Positions 27,783 to 36,208 are shown, numbered from the stretch's first letter. The stretch: 64,000 nucleotides of DNA from CAVUMR01 sp963742715 (GCA_963742715.1 CAVUMR010000003.1:1116001-1180000); one strand, 5' to 3'. Made by a program: numbers and translations. The notes: generated by a model not told the origin, from the letters alone.

Positions 27783-28879
27783 GGGCCCGCCGGTCGATCA
27801 TCGCCGCGTTGGCAACCTTCAGCCTGTTGTGCTGCGGCGGCGTCAGCACCGTGTTCATCGGCGGATTCTTCGACGATGAGAACGCCCTCCGTTACAGCCT
27901 CGCTGGCTGCGGCTCGGCTACGACCGTCAACCCGAACACCAGGCTGCCATCCGTCGACAGCCTGTCCGACGAGCAGATGCACAACGCCGCGATCATCATT
28001 CAGGTCGGCCAGCAGAGAAAGGTCCCGGTCCGCGGTTGGATCATTGCCGTCGCCACCGCTATGCAGGAGTCGACTCTGCATAACTACGGCTACCTCGGGG
28101 ACCGCAACGATCACGACTCGCTCGGCCTGTTCCAGCAGCGACCGAGTGCAGGGTGGGGCACACCCGAGCAGGTCACCAATCCCGCCTATGCGTCGGGCAA
28201 GTTCTACGAGAAGTTGGTCAAGGTTCCAAACTGGCAGACCATTCCGCTAACTGATGCGGCCCAGGCAGTCCAGGTCAGCGCCTTTCCCGATGCGTACGCG
28301 AAATGGGAACAACTCGCAACCAACGTCGTCAACGCGCTGACCCACGGCGCGGGCCGAAGCGCGATCGGTGCACTGTCCAGCAATCCGCAATGTGCCGTCA
28401 CGGGGCAGATCTCGGCGGCTGGCTGGACCCAGCCTGCGCACGGGTCGATCGTCTCCGGGTTCCGTACCGCGGACCGCCCCGACCACAACGGGGTCGACAT
28501 CGGCGTTCCGAGGGGCACAACCGTCGTGGCCGCCTCCGCCGGCATCGTCATCACAGCCGAGTGCAACGCCTCGCTCAACGGTGCGCCGTACTCCTGTGAC
28601 GTCGACGGATCGGTAAGCGTCCTCGGGTGCGGGTGGTACGTGGAGATCAAGCACGCGGGGGACCTGATCACCCGCTACTGCCACATGGTTCGCCGGCCCG
28701 GTGTCGTGGTCGGGCAGCAGGTGCAAGCTGGTCAGGCGATTGGGATCTCCGGCACCAGCGGTAACTCCTCGGGACCACACCTTCATTTCGAGGTACACAT
28801 CAACAACGACCCTGACTCGGCGGGAGCGATCGATCCAGTCCCGTTCATGCTCGACCACGGTGCCGCGATCGGGAAGTAG
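27779..28879 (+). CDS. peptidoglycan hydrolase: lytic-transglycosylase-like plus M23 peptidase
   Basis: 366 residues starting at an ATGA overlap with the previous gene. A signal/anchor helix (about 7-30) is followed by a lysozyme-like region. That region has VATAMQESTL, where Glu 97 is a candidate catalytic residue, and a DSLGLFQQRPSAGWG block. The second half is an M23 domain with HNGVDIGVPRGT, a later RYCHM and the terminal HLHFEVHIN zinc-ligand motif. Two-domain wall hydrolases of this type open peptidoglycan for type IV channels in Gram-positive bacteria (VirB1-like). All M23 zinc ligands appear present, so it is probably active. Confidence 0.85.
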   Translation: MRARRSIIAALATFSLLCCGGVSTVFIGGFFDDENALRYSLAGCGSATTVNPNTRLPSVDSLSDEQMHNAAIIIQVGQQRKVPVRGWIIAVATAMQESTLHNYGYLGDRNDHDSLGLFQQRPSAGWGTPEQVTNPAYASGKFYEKLVKVPNWQTIPLTDAAQAVQVSAFPDAYAKWEQLATNVVNALTHGAGRSAIGALSSNPQCAVTGQISAAGWTQPAHGSIVSGFRTADRPDHNGVDIGVPRGTTVVAASAGIVITAECNASLNGAPYSCDVDGSVSVLGCGWYVEIKHAGDLITRYCHMVRRPGVVVGQQVQAGQAIGISGTSGNSSGPHLHFEVHINNDPDSAGAIDPVPFMLDHGAAIGK

Positions 28880-28894
28880 TGCTGGAATCACCCG

Positions 28895-29494
28895 ATGAGC
28901 ACACACGAGAGTGCCTGGCTTCCCGCGACGCCTAAGCCGATCGCGCTGCTACCGGCCGCCAACATGTCGCCTGAGCTGCAAGGGCGACGAGCCGTCATCG
29001 GTCTCCCAGGCAACGGGTGGCGTGCCGACATGCGGGCCGACAACGCCGTGACGGCCGACGGTGCCACGTACGTACCGGTGCTGGCCGAGGCCGACTACTA
29101 CCGGGCTGAGCTGGAGGACACAGAGATGTTCGCTCCTCTCGTGCCGGTCAGCCAGGTGTGGATTGAGGATGTCCAAAGTCGATCCGACGCGCCGGCACGG
29201 CACCAGGATGCGCCCCGCCTGGACCTGTTCTCACGCCTGGTGAGCATGGACGAGCCGCCATGCTGCGAGCCCGTACCAGCGCGCGACACACTTGGGCTGA
29301 CCGGACGGCGCGTGGTGGTCGTGTCACCTGGCGCGGAGCAACGGGACCTGCGAGCGGTCACGGAGCCGTACCAGAATCAGGAGGGCGACATATGCGTTCG
29401 CATCTGCCGGGAGCCGGACTGGTACCAGTGGGCATTCACGGGCCAGCCACCGAAGTCCCAGGAGACACCCATCTACCTCGTCTGGGCCGAGTAG
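28895..29494 (+). CDS. hypothetical soluble protein of the secretion operon
   Basis: 199 residues, no signal or membrane segment. It begins 16 bp after the hydrolase gene and shares its direction. An internal half-repeat is suggested: both halves have a G-R-R-A/V-V-x-(G/S)-x-P-G segment (near residues 31-40 and 138-147), followed by a Tyr-rich D-Y-Y/W-Y-Q-W motif. The family is not recognised. Its position suggests a cytosolic accessory, chaperone-like or substrate role. Confidence 0.6.
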   Translation: MSTHESAWLPATPKPIALLPAANMSPELQGRRAVIGLPGNGWRADMRADNAVTADGATYVPVLAEADYYRAELEDTEMFAPLVPVSQVWIEDVQSRSDAPARHQDAPRLDLFSRLVSMDEPPCCEPVPARDTLGLTGRRVVVVSPGAEQRDLRAVTEPYQNQEGDICVRICREPDWYQWAFTGQPPKSQETPIYLVWAE

Positions 29495-29522
29495 TCCGAG
29501 TAACGGGAAGGCAATTTTCATA

Positions 29523-30161
29523 ATGACCGAGCCGACCCCGCCCCCCGACCCCGAGCCGCATCACCCCTCGTCGACTGAGTCGGGCCCAAGTCCGCAGCAA
29601 TCCTCCGCTCCGAACACGGACTCGGCGTCGTCGGAGACGCCCGAAGAGCCGAACCAGGTCACAGGTAAGTCCGGCCCACCCGTCATCAGGCGGACGCCAA
29701 AGTTGGCCGCGGCCTTCACCCTGCTTGGCAGCGCAGTAACCGTTGCCCTTATAGCCGCGGTAGTCGCAGGCGTGATCTTTCTGGGACACGGGGTCGGGAA
29801 GCATCAAGAAACCGCAACACCAGAGGCTACGGTTGACACCTACATGCACGCGACCCTCGTCGACGTTGATCTAGACAAGGCACTGGATTTGACCTGCCGC
29901 TCCGAGCAGTCCAAAGACCACACACGCAGATTGGTCGGCAGCCTTAAGAAATCAAACGCTGGCGATGCATACCGACTTGTCTACACATGGGACACACTTA
30001 CCGAAAAGCACGGCGACGACGACCGGACTACCGGCGCCCTTACAGTTCGGGCCCGCGCCCTCACCAACGGGACCGTCGTCGGCGGGGCACCCAAGACATG
30101 GCGATTCGTCCTGCGCAAAGAAGGAAGTTGGAAAGTCTGCGACGTGGACACAGGCGAGTGA
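29523..30161 (+). CDS. single-helix membrane protein with extracytoplasmic domain
   Basis: 212 residues from the ATG at 29523, with GGGAAGG upstream. A Pro/Ser/Glu-rich cytoplasmic N-terminus (about 1-55) precedes one helix (about 62-90). The outer domain starts TPEATVDTYMHATLVDVDLDKALDLTC and ends WRFVLRKEGSWKVCDVDTG, an NTF2/DUF4878-like pattern with two Cys. It is the last gene of the operon, convergent with the mycosin gene 15 bp away. It may be a second VirB8-like periplasmic-type component. Confidence 0.62.
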   Translation: MTEPTPPPDPEPHHPSSTESGPSPQQSSAPNTDSASSETPEEPNQVTGKSGPPVIRRTPKLAAAFTLLGSAVTVALIAAVVAGVIFLGHGVGKHQETATPEATVDTYMHATLVDVDLDKALDLTCRSEQSKDHTRRLVGSLKKSNAGDAYRLVYTWDTLTEKHGDDDRTTGALTVRARALTNGTVVGGAPKTWRFVLRKEGSWKVCDVDTGE

Positions 30162-30176
30162 CCTGAACCTACGAGA

Positions 30177-31391
30177 CTACTGAAGAAGACGCGCCAGGTC
30201 GTCAGCTTCGCGGCGACGCCGGCGCCGAGCGACCAACGGCACGGTCAGCACAGCGACGGCCGCGATCAGTCCGACCGCCGTCACCGCCACCAGCCACCCG
30301 ATGTGCGAGCTGTTCGCTTGCTTATGCGCAGCCGACCCCTCGCTCCTGCTCGCGGAAGGCCTGGTCGACGGGCTCGGTGAATCATTTATCAACGGGTTCC
30401 GGTCCACAGTCGGCACGTCGGCAGTGAGGGCGCCGACGGGGTTCACGATTCCGAAGCCGTACTGCGGATCCCGACCTGTCGCTCCGCGATCCTTTGCGGT
30501 GCGAATCAGGCGTTCGGTGACGTTGGCCGCGTCCATGTTGGGATACCGTGACCGCACCAGTGCCGCAGTCGCCGAAACAAGTGCAGTTGCAGCGCTGGTT
30601 CCCGTTCCGATGGAATAAGCGCCGACCGACCCAGCGCTCGCCGAAACGATATCGACTGCGGGCGCACTGAGCACAACATGCGGGCCTTGAACGGAGTCAG
30701 CAGCGAATCGGCCGTCACGGCCAACCCCAGATACCGCGATGACTCCAGGCATTGTTGATAGTTGGGATTCTTGGACGTGCCCCATGGATCTATTCCCGAC
30801 ACCCGCAACGACGACAGCACCTCGCGACTCGGCGTATGCGATCGCATTCATGAGCGCCGGTCCCGAGAAAGCGTACAGCGATACGTTTATGACCTGGGCT
30901 CCATGCTCGGCCGCCCACAGGATTGCCCTGGCTATGTCCTTCTCCGAGAGGAAATCGTCCCTGCCACGCTTGACCCTTATTGGGAGAATCTTGGCGCTTG
31001 AAGCCAAGCCCAATACCCCATCCAGGCCGTTACGACCATGTCCATGGCCGGCTATTAGAGCCGCCATCTCTGTGCCATGGCCGTCTAGGTCCTCCCAACT
31101 GTTTCCACCGCTGCCCTTGGATAGATCCACACCGCGAAGCACATTCCCGGTCAGATCCGGATGTCTCTCATTTACACCGCTGTCGATCACCGCGACGGTA
31201 ACCCCAGCCCCATCTGAATAGTGTCGGGCCTGCGATACACCTAGAAACGCCAAGTGCCATTGATCGTCCCGCACACTGTCGGCGAAAGCCGGCGAAGGCC
31301 ACGTCGCCAAGATTAGAAGAGCGACCCCGACGACCAGCTCATGCACGCTCCTCGAGGACCAACCGGAACTACGAACCGCGGACCCGACCAC
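30177..31391 (-). CDS. type VII secretion-associated mycosin (S8 serine protease)
   Basis: 404 residues from GTG 31391, overlapping the upstream PPE-like gene by 23 bp. The signal peptide (about 18-37) ends in PAFADS. The catalytic triad is Asp70 (VAVIDSG), His105 (DGHGTEMA) and Ser266 (GTSAATA), with Asn200 as the probable oxyanion residue. A Ser/Pro linker and a C-terminal membrane helix (about 360-385) followed by an Arg-rich tail complete the mycosin layout. Mycosins stabilise and process the membrane complex of type VII (ESX) systems. The usual GTSxAAP has Thr instead of Pro. No EccB, EccC, EccD or EccE gene is in the window. Confidence 0.9.
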   Translation of the reverse strand: MVGSAVRSSGWSSRSVHELVVGVALLILATWPSPAFADSVRDDQWHLAFLGVSQARHYSDGAGVTVAVIDSGVNERHPDLTGNVLRGVDLSKGSGGNSWEDLDGHGTEMAALIAGHGHGRNGLDGVLGLASSAKILPIRVKRGRDDFLSEKDIARAILWAAEHGAQVINVSLYAFSGPALMNAIAYAESRGAVVVAGVGNRSMGHVQESQLSTMPGVIAVSGVGRDGRFAADSVQGPHVVLSAPAVDIVSASAGSVGAYSIGTGTSAATALVSATAALVRSRYPNMDAANVTERLIRTAKDRGATGRDPQYGFGIVNPVGALTADVPTVDRNPLINDSPSPSTRPSASRSEGSAAHKQANSSHIGWLVAVTAVGLIAAVAVLTVPLVARRRRRREADDLARLLQ

Positions 31392-32601
31392 GTGTGCCTT
31401 CGTCGCGATAGTTGAACTCGACCTTGTATTCCGAGCTTGGCGATGTGCTCAGTTCCACGCTGTCTGGCTCACGCAAGGCCACTCCGCGCTCACCGAGCAC
31501 GGAAGGCACCGTGACGCCGTTCGCCGTCCAGACCGACTCGTCCTCTCGGAGACTTGATCGGGCTCTGTTCGCGATGGGCTGCTCGGGCTGGCCCCCGCCT
31601 GACGTCGGCATGACGCCTGCGCCGTAGCCACGCTGCTCGCCGAGCACCGCTGGTGATGTTCCACCAGCGACCCGCCGCCACGGCACCTCCGGGCTCGCGC
31701 CAGGCCGATCGGAGGGTGGTCGACTCCCGATGTCCCGCCGCCAAGCAAGCGGGGTCGTCAGCGAGCCATCGACGTGCCCCCCACGCGGGACCGAAAGATG
31801 TCCACCAATCGCCGAAGAGTGGCCAGGGCTGGTCGGTGTCGCCGGCAGCAGCCCGCTTCCCACTCCTTGAAGATCCGGCCCCGGCGTGGCGCCGGCGCCA
31901 TCCCCCGACGGCCCAGAAGGACCACCGGTTCCTGGACCGACAGGGAGGCCTCCGGTCGCGCCTGCGGAGCCGCCTGGATTCCCATACCCAGGACCAGCCA
32001 ATTGAGCGGCCCCATAGCCACCAGGCTGATCCGCGCCCTGGTAGGCACGATGTGCCTGAATGCCACCGCCACTCGGCGGGTCTACGAACTCGGCAGTGTG
32101 GTTGCTGTACGCCTCGGCAAGCTGGGAAGCGATCCGTGCGGCGGGGATCTGTCGGGGATCGTCGCTCGGTGTCGCAGTAGGGCTCTCCGGCATGCCGGAC
32201 ATGTGGAACGGCCGAGTCGCGGCAGCCTCCGGCGTAGCAGGCGCGGCGTCGAGAGCTCGGATGGACTCCTGCGCCGCACGCAACGAGTCCGCGGCGCCGT
32301 GCATCGCCCACGTGTTGCGATACGCGACATCGCCCAAGGCCTCCATCCGCCGCGCGATGCCCAGCAAGCGATCCACGTACAGATCGCCGGCCACGCTGTC
32401 CCAGTGGGCCGTCAACTCACGCGCGGCGTCCTGCAGGAACCCAGCCCAGTTACCCAGGCTGTAGCTCAAGCCGAGCCACCGATCCGCGAGCGCAACCATC
32501 GCCCCCGGATCGTCGTGCCCGACAATCTCCCGCAGCTGCCGGTAGGTGAGGTGGGACAGGCCGGCACTTGCACTCGCCGCCGGCTGAACAGGCGTCGTCA
32601 T
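31369..32601 (-). CDS. PPE-like/WXG-type helical protein with Gly/Pro-rich tail
   Basis: 410 residues with a ribosome site AAGGTGGG. Residues about 15-125 are alpha-helical, with W-L-G-L-S-Y-S-L-G-N-W and a YRNTWAMHGAADSLRAAQESI helix, recalling PPE or WXG100 four-helix substrates of type VII secretion. The remaining about 280 residues are Gly/Pro/Ser-rich and disordered, ending in a charged segment. It lies between an EspC/WXG-like gene and the mycosin gene, all overlapping or nearly so. Likely a secreted substrate or envelope partner; the family is uncertain. Confidence 0.65.
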   Translation of the reverse strand: MTTPVQPAASASAGLSHLTYRQLREIVGHDDPGAMVALADRWLGLSYSLGNWAGFLQDAARELTAHWDSVAGDLYVDRLLGIARRMEALGDVAYRNTWAMHGAADSLRAAQESIRALDAAPATPEAAATRPFHMSGMPESPTATPSDDPRQIPAARIASQLAEAYSNHTAEFVDPPSGGGIQAHRAYQGADQPGGYGAAQLAGPGYGNPGGSAGATGGLPVGPGTGGPSGPSGDGAGATPGPDLQGVGSGLLPATPTSPGHSSAIGGHLSVPRGGHVDGSLTTPLAWRRDIGSRPPSDRPGASPEVPWRRVAGGTSPAVLGEQRGYGAGVMPTSGGGQPEQPIANRARSSLREDESVWTANGVTVPSVLGERGVALREPDSVELSTSPSSEYKVEFNYRDEGTRGRVRGS

Positions 32602-32603
32602 CG

Positions 32604-32993
32604 TCAGCCCACCTTGTCCGGCTGGACACCATCCAGCTGATTGCGCACCTGATCCACAGAGGCAGCCGAATAGGCGTCACTGGCGCGATAGCGCTCGGCG
32701 ATCTCGTGCGTCGCCCGCTGCATCGACTTGAGCATCACCTGTAGCTCACCTAGAGCGGCACGCGCCTGGGTCAGCACCTCTAGATTGCGGTCGCGCAACA
32801 TCGCAGCCGCCATCAAGCGTGAATCACCTCCGAACGTCCGCGCGTCGGCGTCGAGTCCTTCGTGCTGGCTCATCGCGTCCACAACGTGGATCATGTCCGC
32901 TGCCCATGTGCTGAGGGCGGAGACGTCCACCTGAACGCCGGTACCTGCTGCGTAGTTGATGGGACCGGGATCGAGCGGATCCGGCGCCTGCAT
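32604..32993 (-). CDS. WXG100/EspC-like small helical protein
   Basis: 129 residues from the ATG at 32993, with a GGGGGAG ribosome site; an upstream extension is rejected. After a short flexible start there is a helix containing the S-T-W-A-A-D-M motif, a turn, and a second long helix (about 70-105, LEVLTQARAALGELQVMLKSM). Size and helix-turn-helix layout match ESAT-6/EspC-like type VII substrates, although a canonical W-x-G is not evident. It is the first gene of the minus-strand operon with the PPE-like and mycosin genes. Confidence 0.68.
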   Translation of the reverse strand: MQAPDPLDPGPINYAAGTGVQVDVSALSTWAADMIHVVDAMSQHEGLDADARTFGGDSRLMAAAMLRDRNLEVLTQARAALGELQVMLKSMQRATHEIAERYRASDAYSAASVDQVRNQLDGVQPDKVG

Positions 32994-33042
32994 GCTTACT
33001 CCCCCGTGAACGACCGAAACGCCCCACAAAAGGGCATCGCCC

Positions 33043-33071
33043 ACTGTAGGCATTCGCATGCAACGAGACAA
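33043..33071 (-). promoter_or_regulatory. candidate promoter of the type VII-like operon
   Basis: On the minus strand TTGTCT (33066-33071 on the plus axis) and TACAGT (33043-33048) are separated by exactly 17 bp, about 50 bp before the start codon. The spacer contains GTTGCATGC, a motif shared with the palindrome in front of the divergent VirB-like operon. Confidence 0.5.
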
Positions 33072-33160
33072 CCTTGAAGATCACGCCTGTGGATAACGTT
33101 GTAGACGACCCGCTATCGGCGTCGATCCACGACGCCAAGCCAGGAGCCACCAGCCGGATG

Positions 33161-33202
33161 CCCAACCAGCCGAGCCCAACCAGCCGAGCCCAACCAGCCG
33201 GG
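33161..33202. repeat. 14-bp tandem repeat at the right island edge
   Basis: Three copies of cccaaccagccgag, the last with one change, lie between folE and the WXG-like gene, followed by less regular purine-rich sequence up to the folE stop. The spacer 32994-33287 otherwise shows only the promoter described above. Confidence 0.85.
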
Positions 33203-33287
33203 AGCGCGAGCGGGCAGGAGCCCAACGGCCCGGAGACGAGAGCCCGGGAGATGAGAGGCCGGCAGACGAGAGGCAGAGCCAGGGAAA

Positions 33288-33962
33288 TCAGTGGCGGAGG
33301 ATCAGGCTCATCGCTTCCGCGCGGGCCGCCGCTGACTTGCCGAACCACCCTCGTACGGCCGAGGTGACGGTACGCGAGCCGGGCTTTCGTACTCCTCGCA
33401 TCGACATGCACAGGTGCTCGCACTCGAGTACGACGATCGCGCCGTACGGATCGAGCTGCTCCATCAGCATGTCCGCGATCTGTGAGGTGAGGCGCTCCTG
33501 TACCTGTGGACGCCGGGCGTACACCTCGACCAGTCGCGCGAGTTTCGACAGTCCGGTAATGCGGCCGTGGGCGCCGGGAATGTATCCGACATGCGCGACC
33601 CCATGGAATGGCAGCAGGTGATGTTCGCAGCTGCTGTATACCTCGATATCCCGGACGACCACCATTTCCTCGTGGTCTTCCTCGAATGTCGTGGTCAGCA
33701 CGGTGGCGGGGTCGACACGTAGACCAGCGAACATCTCCGCGTACGCCCGGGCGACCCGCGCCGGCGTCCGCTTCAGCCCATCCCGGTCGAGATCCTCGCC
33801 GATCGCCAGCAGAATCTCCCGAACCGCCCGCTCGATCCGCGGGAGATCCACGGAATCCTCGACCGGTCCACCGGTGATCTCGCCATTCACCAGCCTGGCG
33901 GCGAGCATGTCGAGCCTGCCGACCCGTGCGCCATCCACGTCGTCGTCCGGGCGGCCGGTCAC
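33288..33962 (-). CDS. folE: GTP cyclohydrolase I
   Basis: FolE converts GTP to dihydroneopterin triphosphate, the first committed step of folate synthesis. The 224-residue protein has RTPARVARAYAEMFAGL, the zinc/catalytic motif YSSCEHHLLPFHGVAHVGYIPG, GLSKLARLVEVYARRPQVQERLT, and a C-terminal LECEHLCMSMRGV segment with the third zinc ligand. The start is GTG 33962. It lies 38 bp after ftsH on the same strand, as in most actinobacteria, but the next folate gene (folP) is 17 kb downstream, beyond the inserted island. Confidence 0.95.
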   Translation of the reverse strand: MTGRPDDDVDGARVGRLDMLAARLVNGEITGGPVEDSVDLPRIERAVREILLAIGEDLDRDGLKRTPARVARAYAEMFAGLRVDPATVLTTTFEEDHEEMVVVRDIEVYSSCEHHLLPFHGVAHVGYIPGAHGRITGLSKLARLVEVYARRPQVQERLTSQIADMLMEQLDPYGAIVVLECEHLCMSMRGVRKPGSRTVTSAVRGWFGKSAAARAEAMSLILRH

Positions 33963-34000
33963 CTCAGCTCCACCGGACCTGCCGGTGTCTGCCGTGCCGG

Positions 34001-36208
34001 TCAGTGCGGGCCCTCACCGGGCCGGCCGGGTTGCCCCTGATGCGTGGCGTCCGGAGCACCGGCGTCATCCGCCGACTCCTCGGCGTGGCCATGCGAGTCG
34101 GAGGGGCCATGCGAGTCGGAGGGGCCGTGCGAGTCGGAGGGGCCGTGCGAGTCGGAGGGGCCATGCGAGTCCGAGTGGCCGTGCGAGTTGTTGGGCTGGG
34201 CCGGCTCGCCGCCGTTCCCGCTCGGGACCGACGAGGAGCCTGCCTGCTTGAGCGCCTCGGCGCCGTCGGCCTCGGCCTGCTTCTTCAGCTTGCCCATCTC
34301 GGCCGGCGTCATCACCGGCGGCTGGTCGCTGGGCTTGCGCTTGCCGAAGCCGTTGTACGGAGCCATCGGCGGCCGCTTGCGTACCCGCTCGCAGAGTCGC
34401 GCCATGTCGTCGCGGGTGATGGTTTCCTTCTCCATCAACTCGAGCACCATGTTGTCCAGCACATCGCGGTACTCGACGAGGATCTCCCACGCTTCGTCAT
34501 GCGCCAGTTCGATCAGCGCGCGTACCTCGGAGTCGATCTCGGCCGCGATCGTGTCCGAGTAGTCCTTCTGGTGGCCCATGTCGCGGCCGAGGAAGGGCTC
34601 GGAGTCGGACGTACCGTACTTGACCGCGCCGAGCTTGGCGCTCATGCCGTACTCGGTCACCATCGCCCGGGCCAGCCTGCTGGCCTTCTCGATGTCGTTC
34701 CCGGCGCCCGTGGTCGGCTCGTGGAAGACCAGCTCCTCGGCCGCGCGACCGCCCAGCGCGTACGCCAGCGTGTCGATCATTTCGGCGCGGGTCTGGCTGT
34801 ACTTGTCCTCGGTCGGCAGCACCAGGGTGTGCCCGAGCGACCGGCCGCGCGGCAGGATCGTCACCTTGTGCACCGGGGCCAGCGCCGGCAGCGCCCAGCC
34901 CACCAGCGCGTGTCCGCCCTCGTGGTACGCGGTGACCTTCTTTTCCTTCTCGCTCATCACCCGGGTCTTGCGTTCCGGCCCGGCGATGACCCGGTCAATC
35001 GCCTCTTCCAGCATCTCGTCGGTGATGGCCTTCTTGTCCGCCCGGGCGGTCAGCAGCGCCGCCTCGTTGATGACGTTGGCGAGGTCGGCACCGGTGAAGC
35101 CGGGGGTACGTCGGGCCAGCGCTTCGAGGTCCACGTCCGGCGCGAACGGCTTGCCTCGCGCGTGTACCCGAAGGATTGCCTTGCGGCCCACCATGTCCGG
35201 GTTGTCGACGGCGATCTGCCGGTCGAACCGCCCGGGGCGCAGCAGTGCGGGATCGAGGATGTCGGGCCGGTTGGTGGCCGCGATCAGGATCACGCCGCCC
35301 TTGGTGTCGAAGCCGTCCATCTCCACGAGCAACTGGTTGAGCGTCTGCTCGCGCTCGTCGTGACCACCGCCGAGCCCGGCACCCCGGTGCCGGCCGACCG
35401 CGTCGATCTCGTCCACGAACACGATCGCCGGCGCGTTCGCCTTCGCCTGCTCGAACAGGTCGCGCACCCGGGAGGCACCGACGCCGACGAACATCTCGAC
35501 GAAGTCCGAACCGGAGATCGAATAGAACGGCACCCCGGCTTCGCCCGCGACCGCCCGGGCCAGCAGCGTCTTACCGGTGCCGGGCTGGCCGTACAGCAGA
35601 ACGCCCTTGGGGATTTTCGCGCCGAGAGCCTGGTACTTCGCCGGATTCTGGAGGAAGTCCTTGATTTCCTGGAGTTCCTCGACAGCTTCATCAGCGCCCG
35701 CGACATCGGCGAAAGTCGTCTTCGGCGTGTCCTTGGTGATCAGCTTCGCCTTGGACTTGCCGAAGTTGAGCACCCGGCTGCCGCCGCCCTGCATCTGCGA
35801 CATGAACAGCAGGAGCAGGATCACCACGATCGCCACCGGCAGCAGGCTGATCAGCATGCTGACCAGCACGTTGTCCTTGGTGACCTTGACGTCGAACGCG
35901 GAGATCTGCTTCTCGTCAACGCCCTTGGTCAGCTCGGCGTACAGCTCGTCGGCGGACTCAGCCGGATACGACGCCTCGATCTTGTCCGACCCCTGGACCC
36001 GGCTCTTCAGGTCGAGCTGGAGGATCTGTTCCTTGTCCTCGAGCTTGACCTTCTTCACGTTGCCGGAATCGAGCTGGGCGAGCACGGTCGAGGTGTCGAC
36101 CTTCTTGTAGTCGCCACCGCTGGTGAAGAACGAGCTGAGCAGGACCGCTCCGACGATCACCAAGGCGATCCAGAACCACGGCCTGCGGAAGAATCGCGTT
36201 CGCTCCAT
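34001..36208 (-). CDS. ftsH: ATP-dependent zinc metalloprotease FtsH
   Basis: FtsH is a membrane-anchored AAA protease for quality control of membrane and regulatory proteins. The 735-residue protein has two helices (about 10-28 and about 115-138), Walker A GQPGTGKT at 207-214, Walker B IVFVDEIDAVGR, the second region of homology with RPGRFDRQIAVD, and the zinc site HEGGH at 429-433. The usual GPPGTGKT has Gln at its second position. The tail after about residue 640 is disordered and ends in a His-rich S-D-S-H-G-P repeat that could bind metal. The gene precedes folE. Confidence 0.95.
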   Translation of the reverse strand: MERTRFFRRPWFWIALVIVGAVLLSSFFTSGGDYKKVDTSTVLAQLDSGNVKKVKLEDKEQILQLDLKSRVQGSDKIEASYPAESADELYAELTKGVDEKQISAFDVKVTKDNVLVSMLISLLPVAIVVILLLLFMSQMQGGGSRVLNFGKSKAKLITKDTPKTTFADVAGADEAVEELQEIKDFLQNPAKYQALGAKIPKGVLLYGQPGTGKTLLARAVAGEAGVPFYSISGSDFVEMFVGVGASRVRDLFEQAKANAPAIVFVDEIDAVGRHRGAGLGGGHDEREQTLNQLLVEMDGFDTKGGVILIAATNRPDILDPALLRPGRFDRQIAVDNPDMVGRKAILRVHARGKPFAPDVDLEALARRTPGFTGADLANVINEAALLTARADKKAITDEMLEEAIDRVIAGPERKTRVMSEKEKKVTAYHEGGHALVGWALPALAPVHKVTILPRGRSLGHTLVLPTEDKYSQTRAEMIDTLAYALGGRAAEELVFHEPTTGAGNDIEKASRLARAMVTEYGMSAKLGAVKYGTSDSEPFLGRDMGHQKDYSDTIAAEIDSEVRALIELAHDEAWEILVEYRDVLDNMVLELMEKETITRDDMARLCERVRKRPPMAPYNGFGKRKPSDQPPVMTPAEMGKLKKQAEADGAEALKQAGSSSVPSGNGGEPAQPNNSHGHSDSHGPSDSHGPSDSHGPSDSHGPSDSHGHAEESADDAGAPDATHQGQPGRPGEGPH
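34087..34187 (-). repeat. 18-bp coding repeat in the ftsH tail
   Basis: Five full units and a partial unit of 18 bp (ggccatgcgagtcggagg and close variants) encode the six-residue repeat S-D-S-H-G-P near the FtsH C-terminus. Confidence 0.9.
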
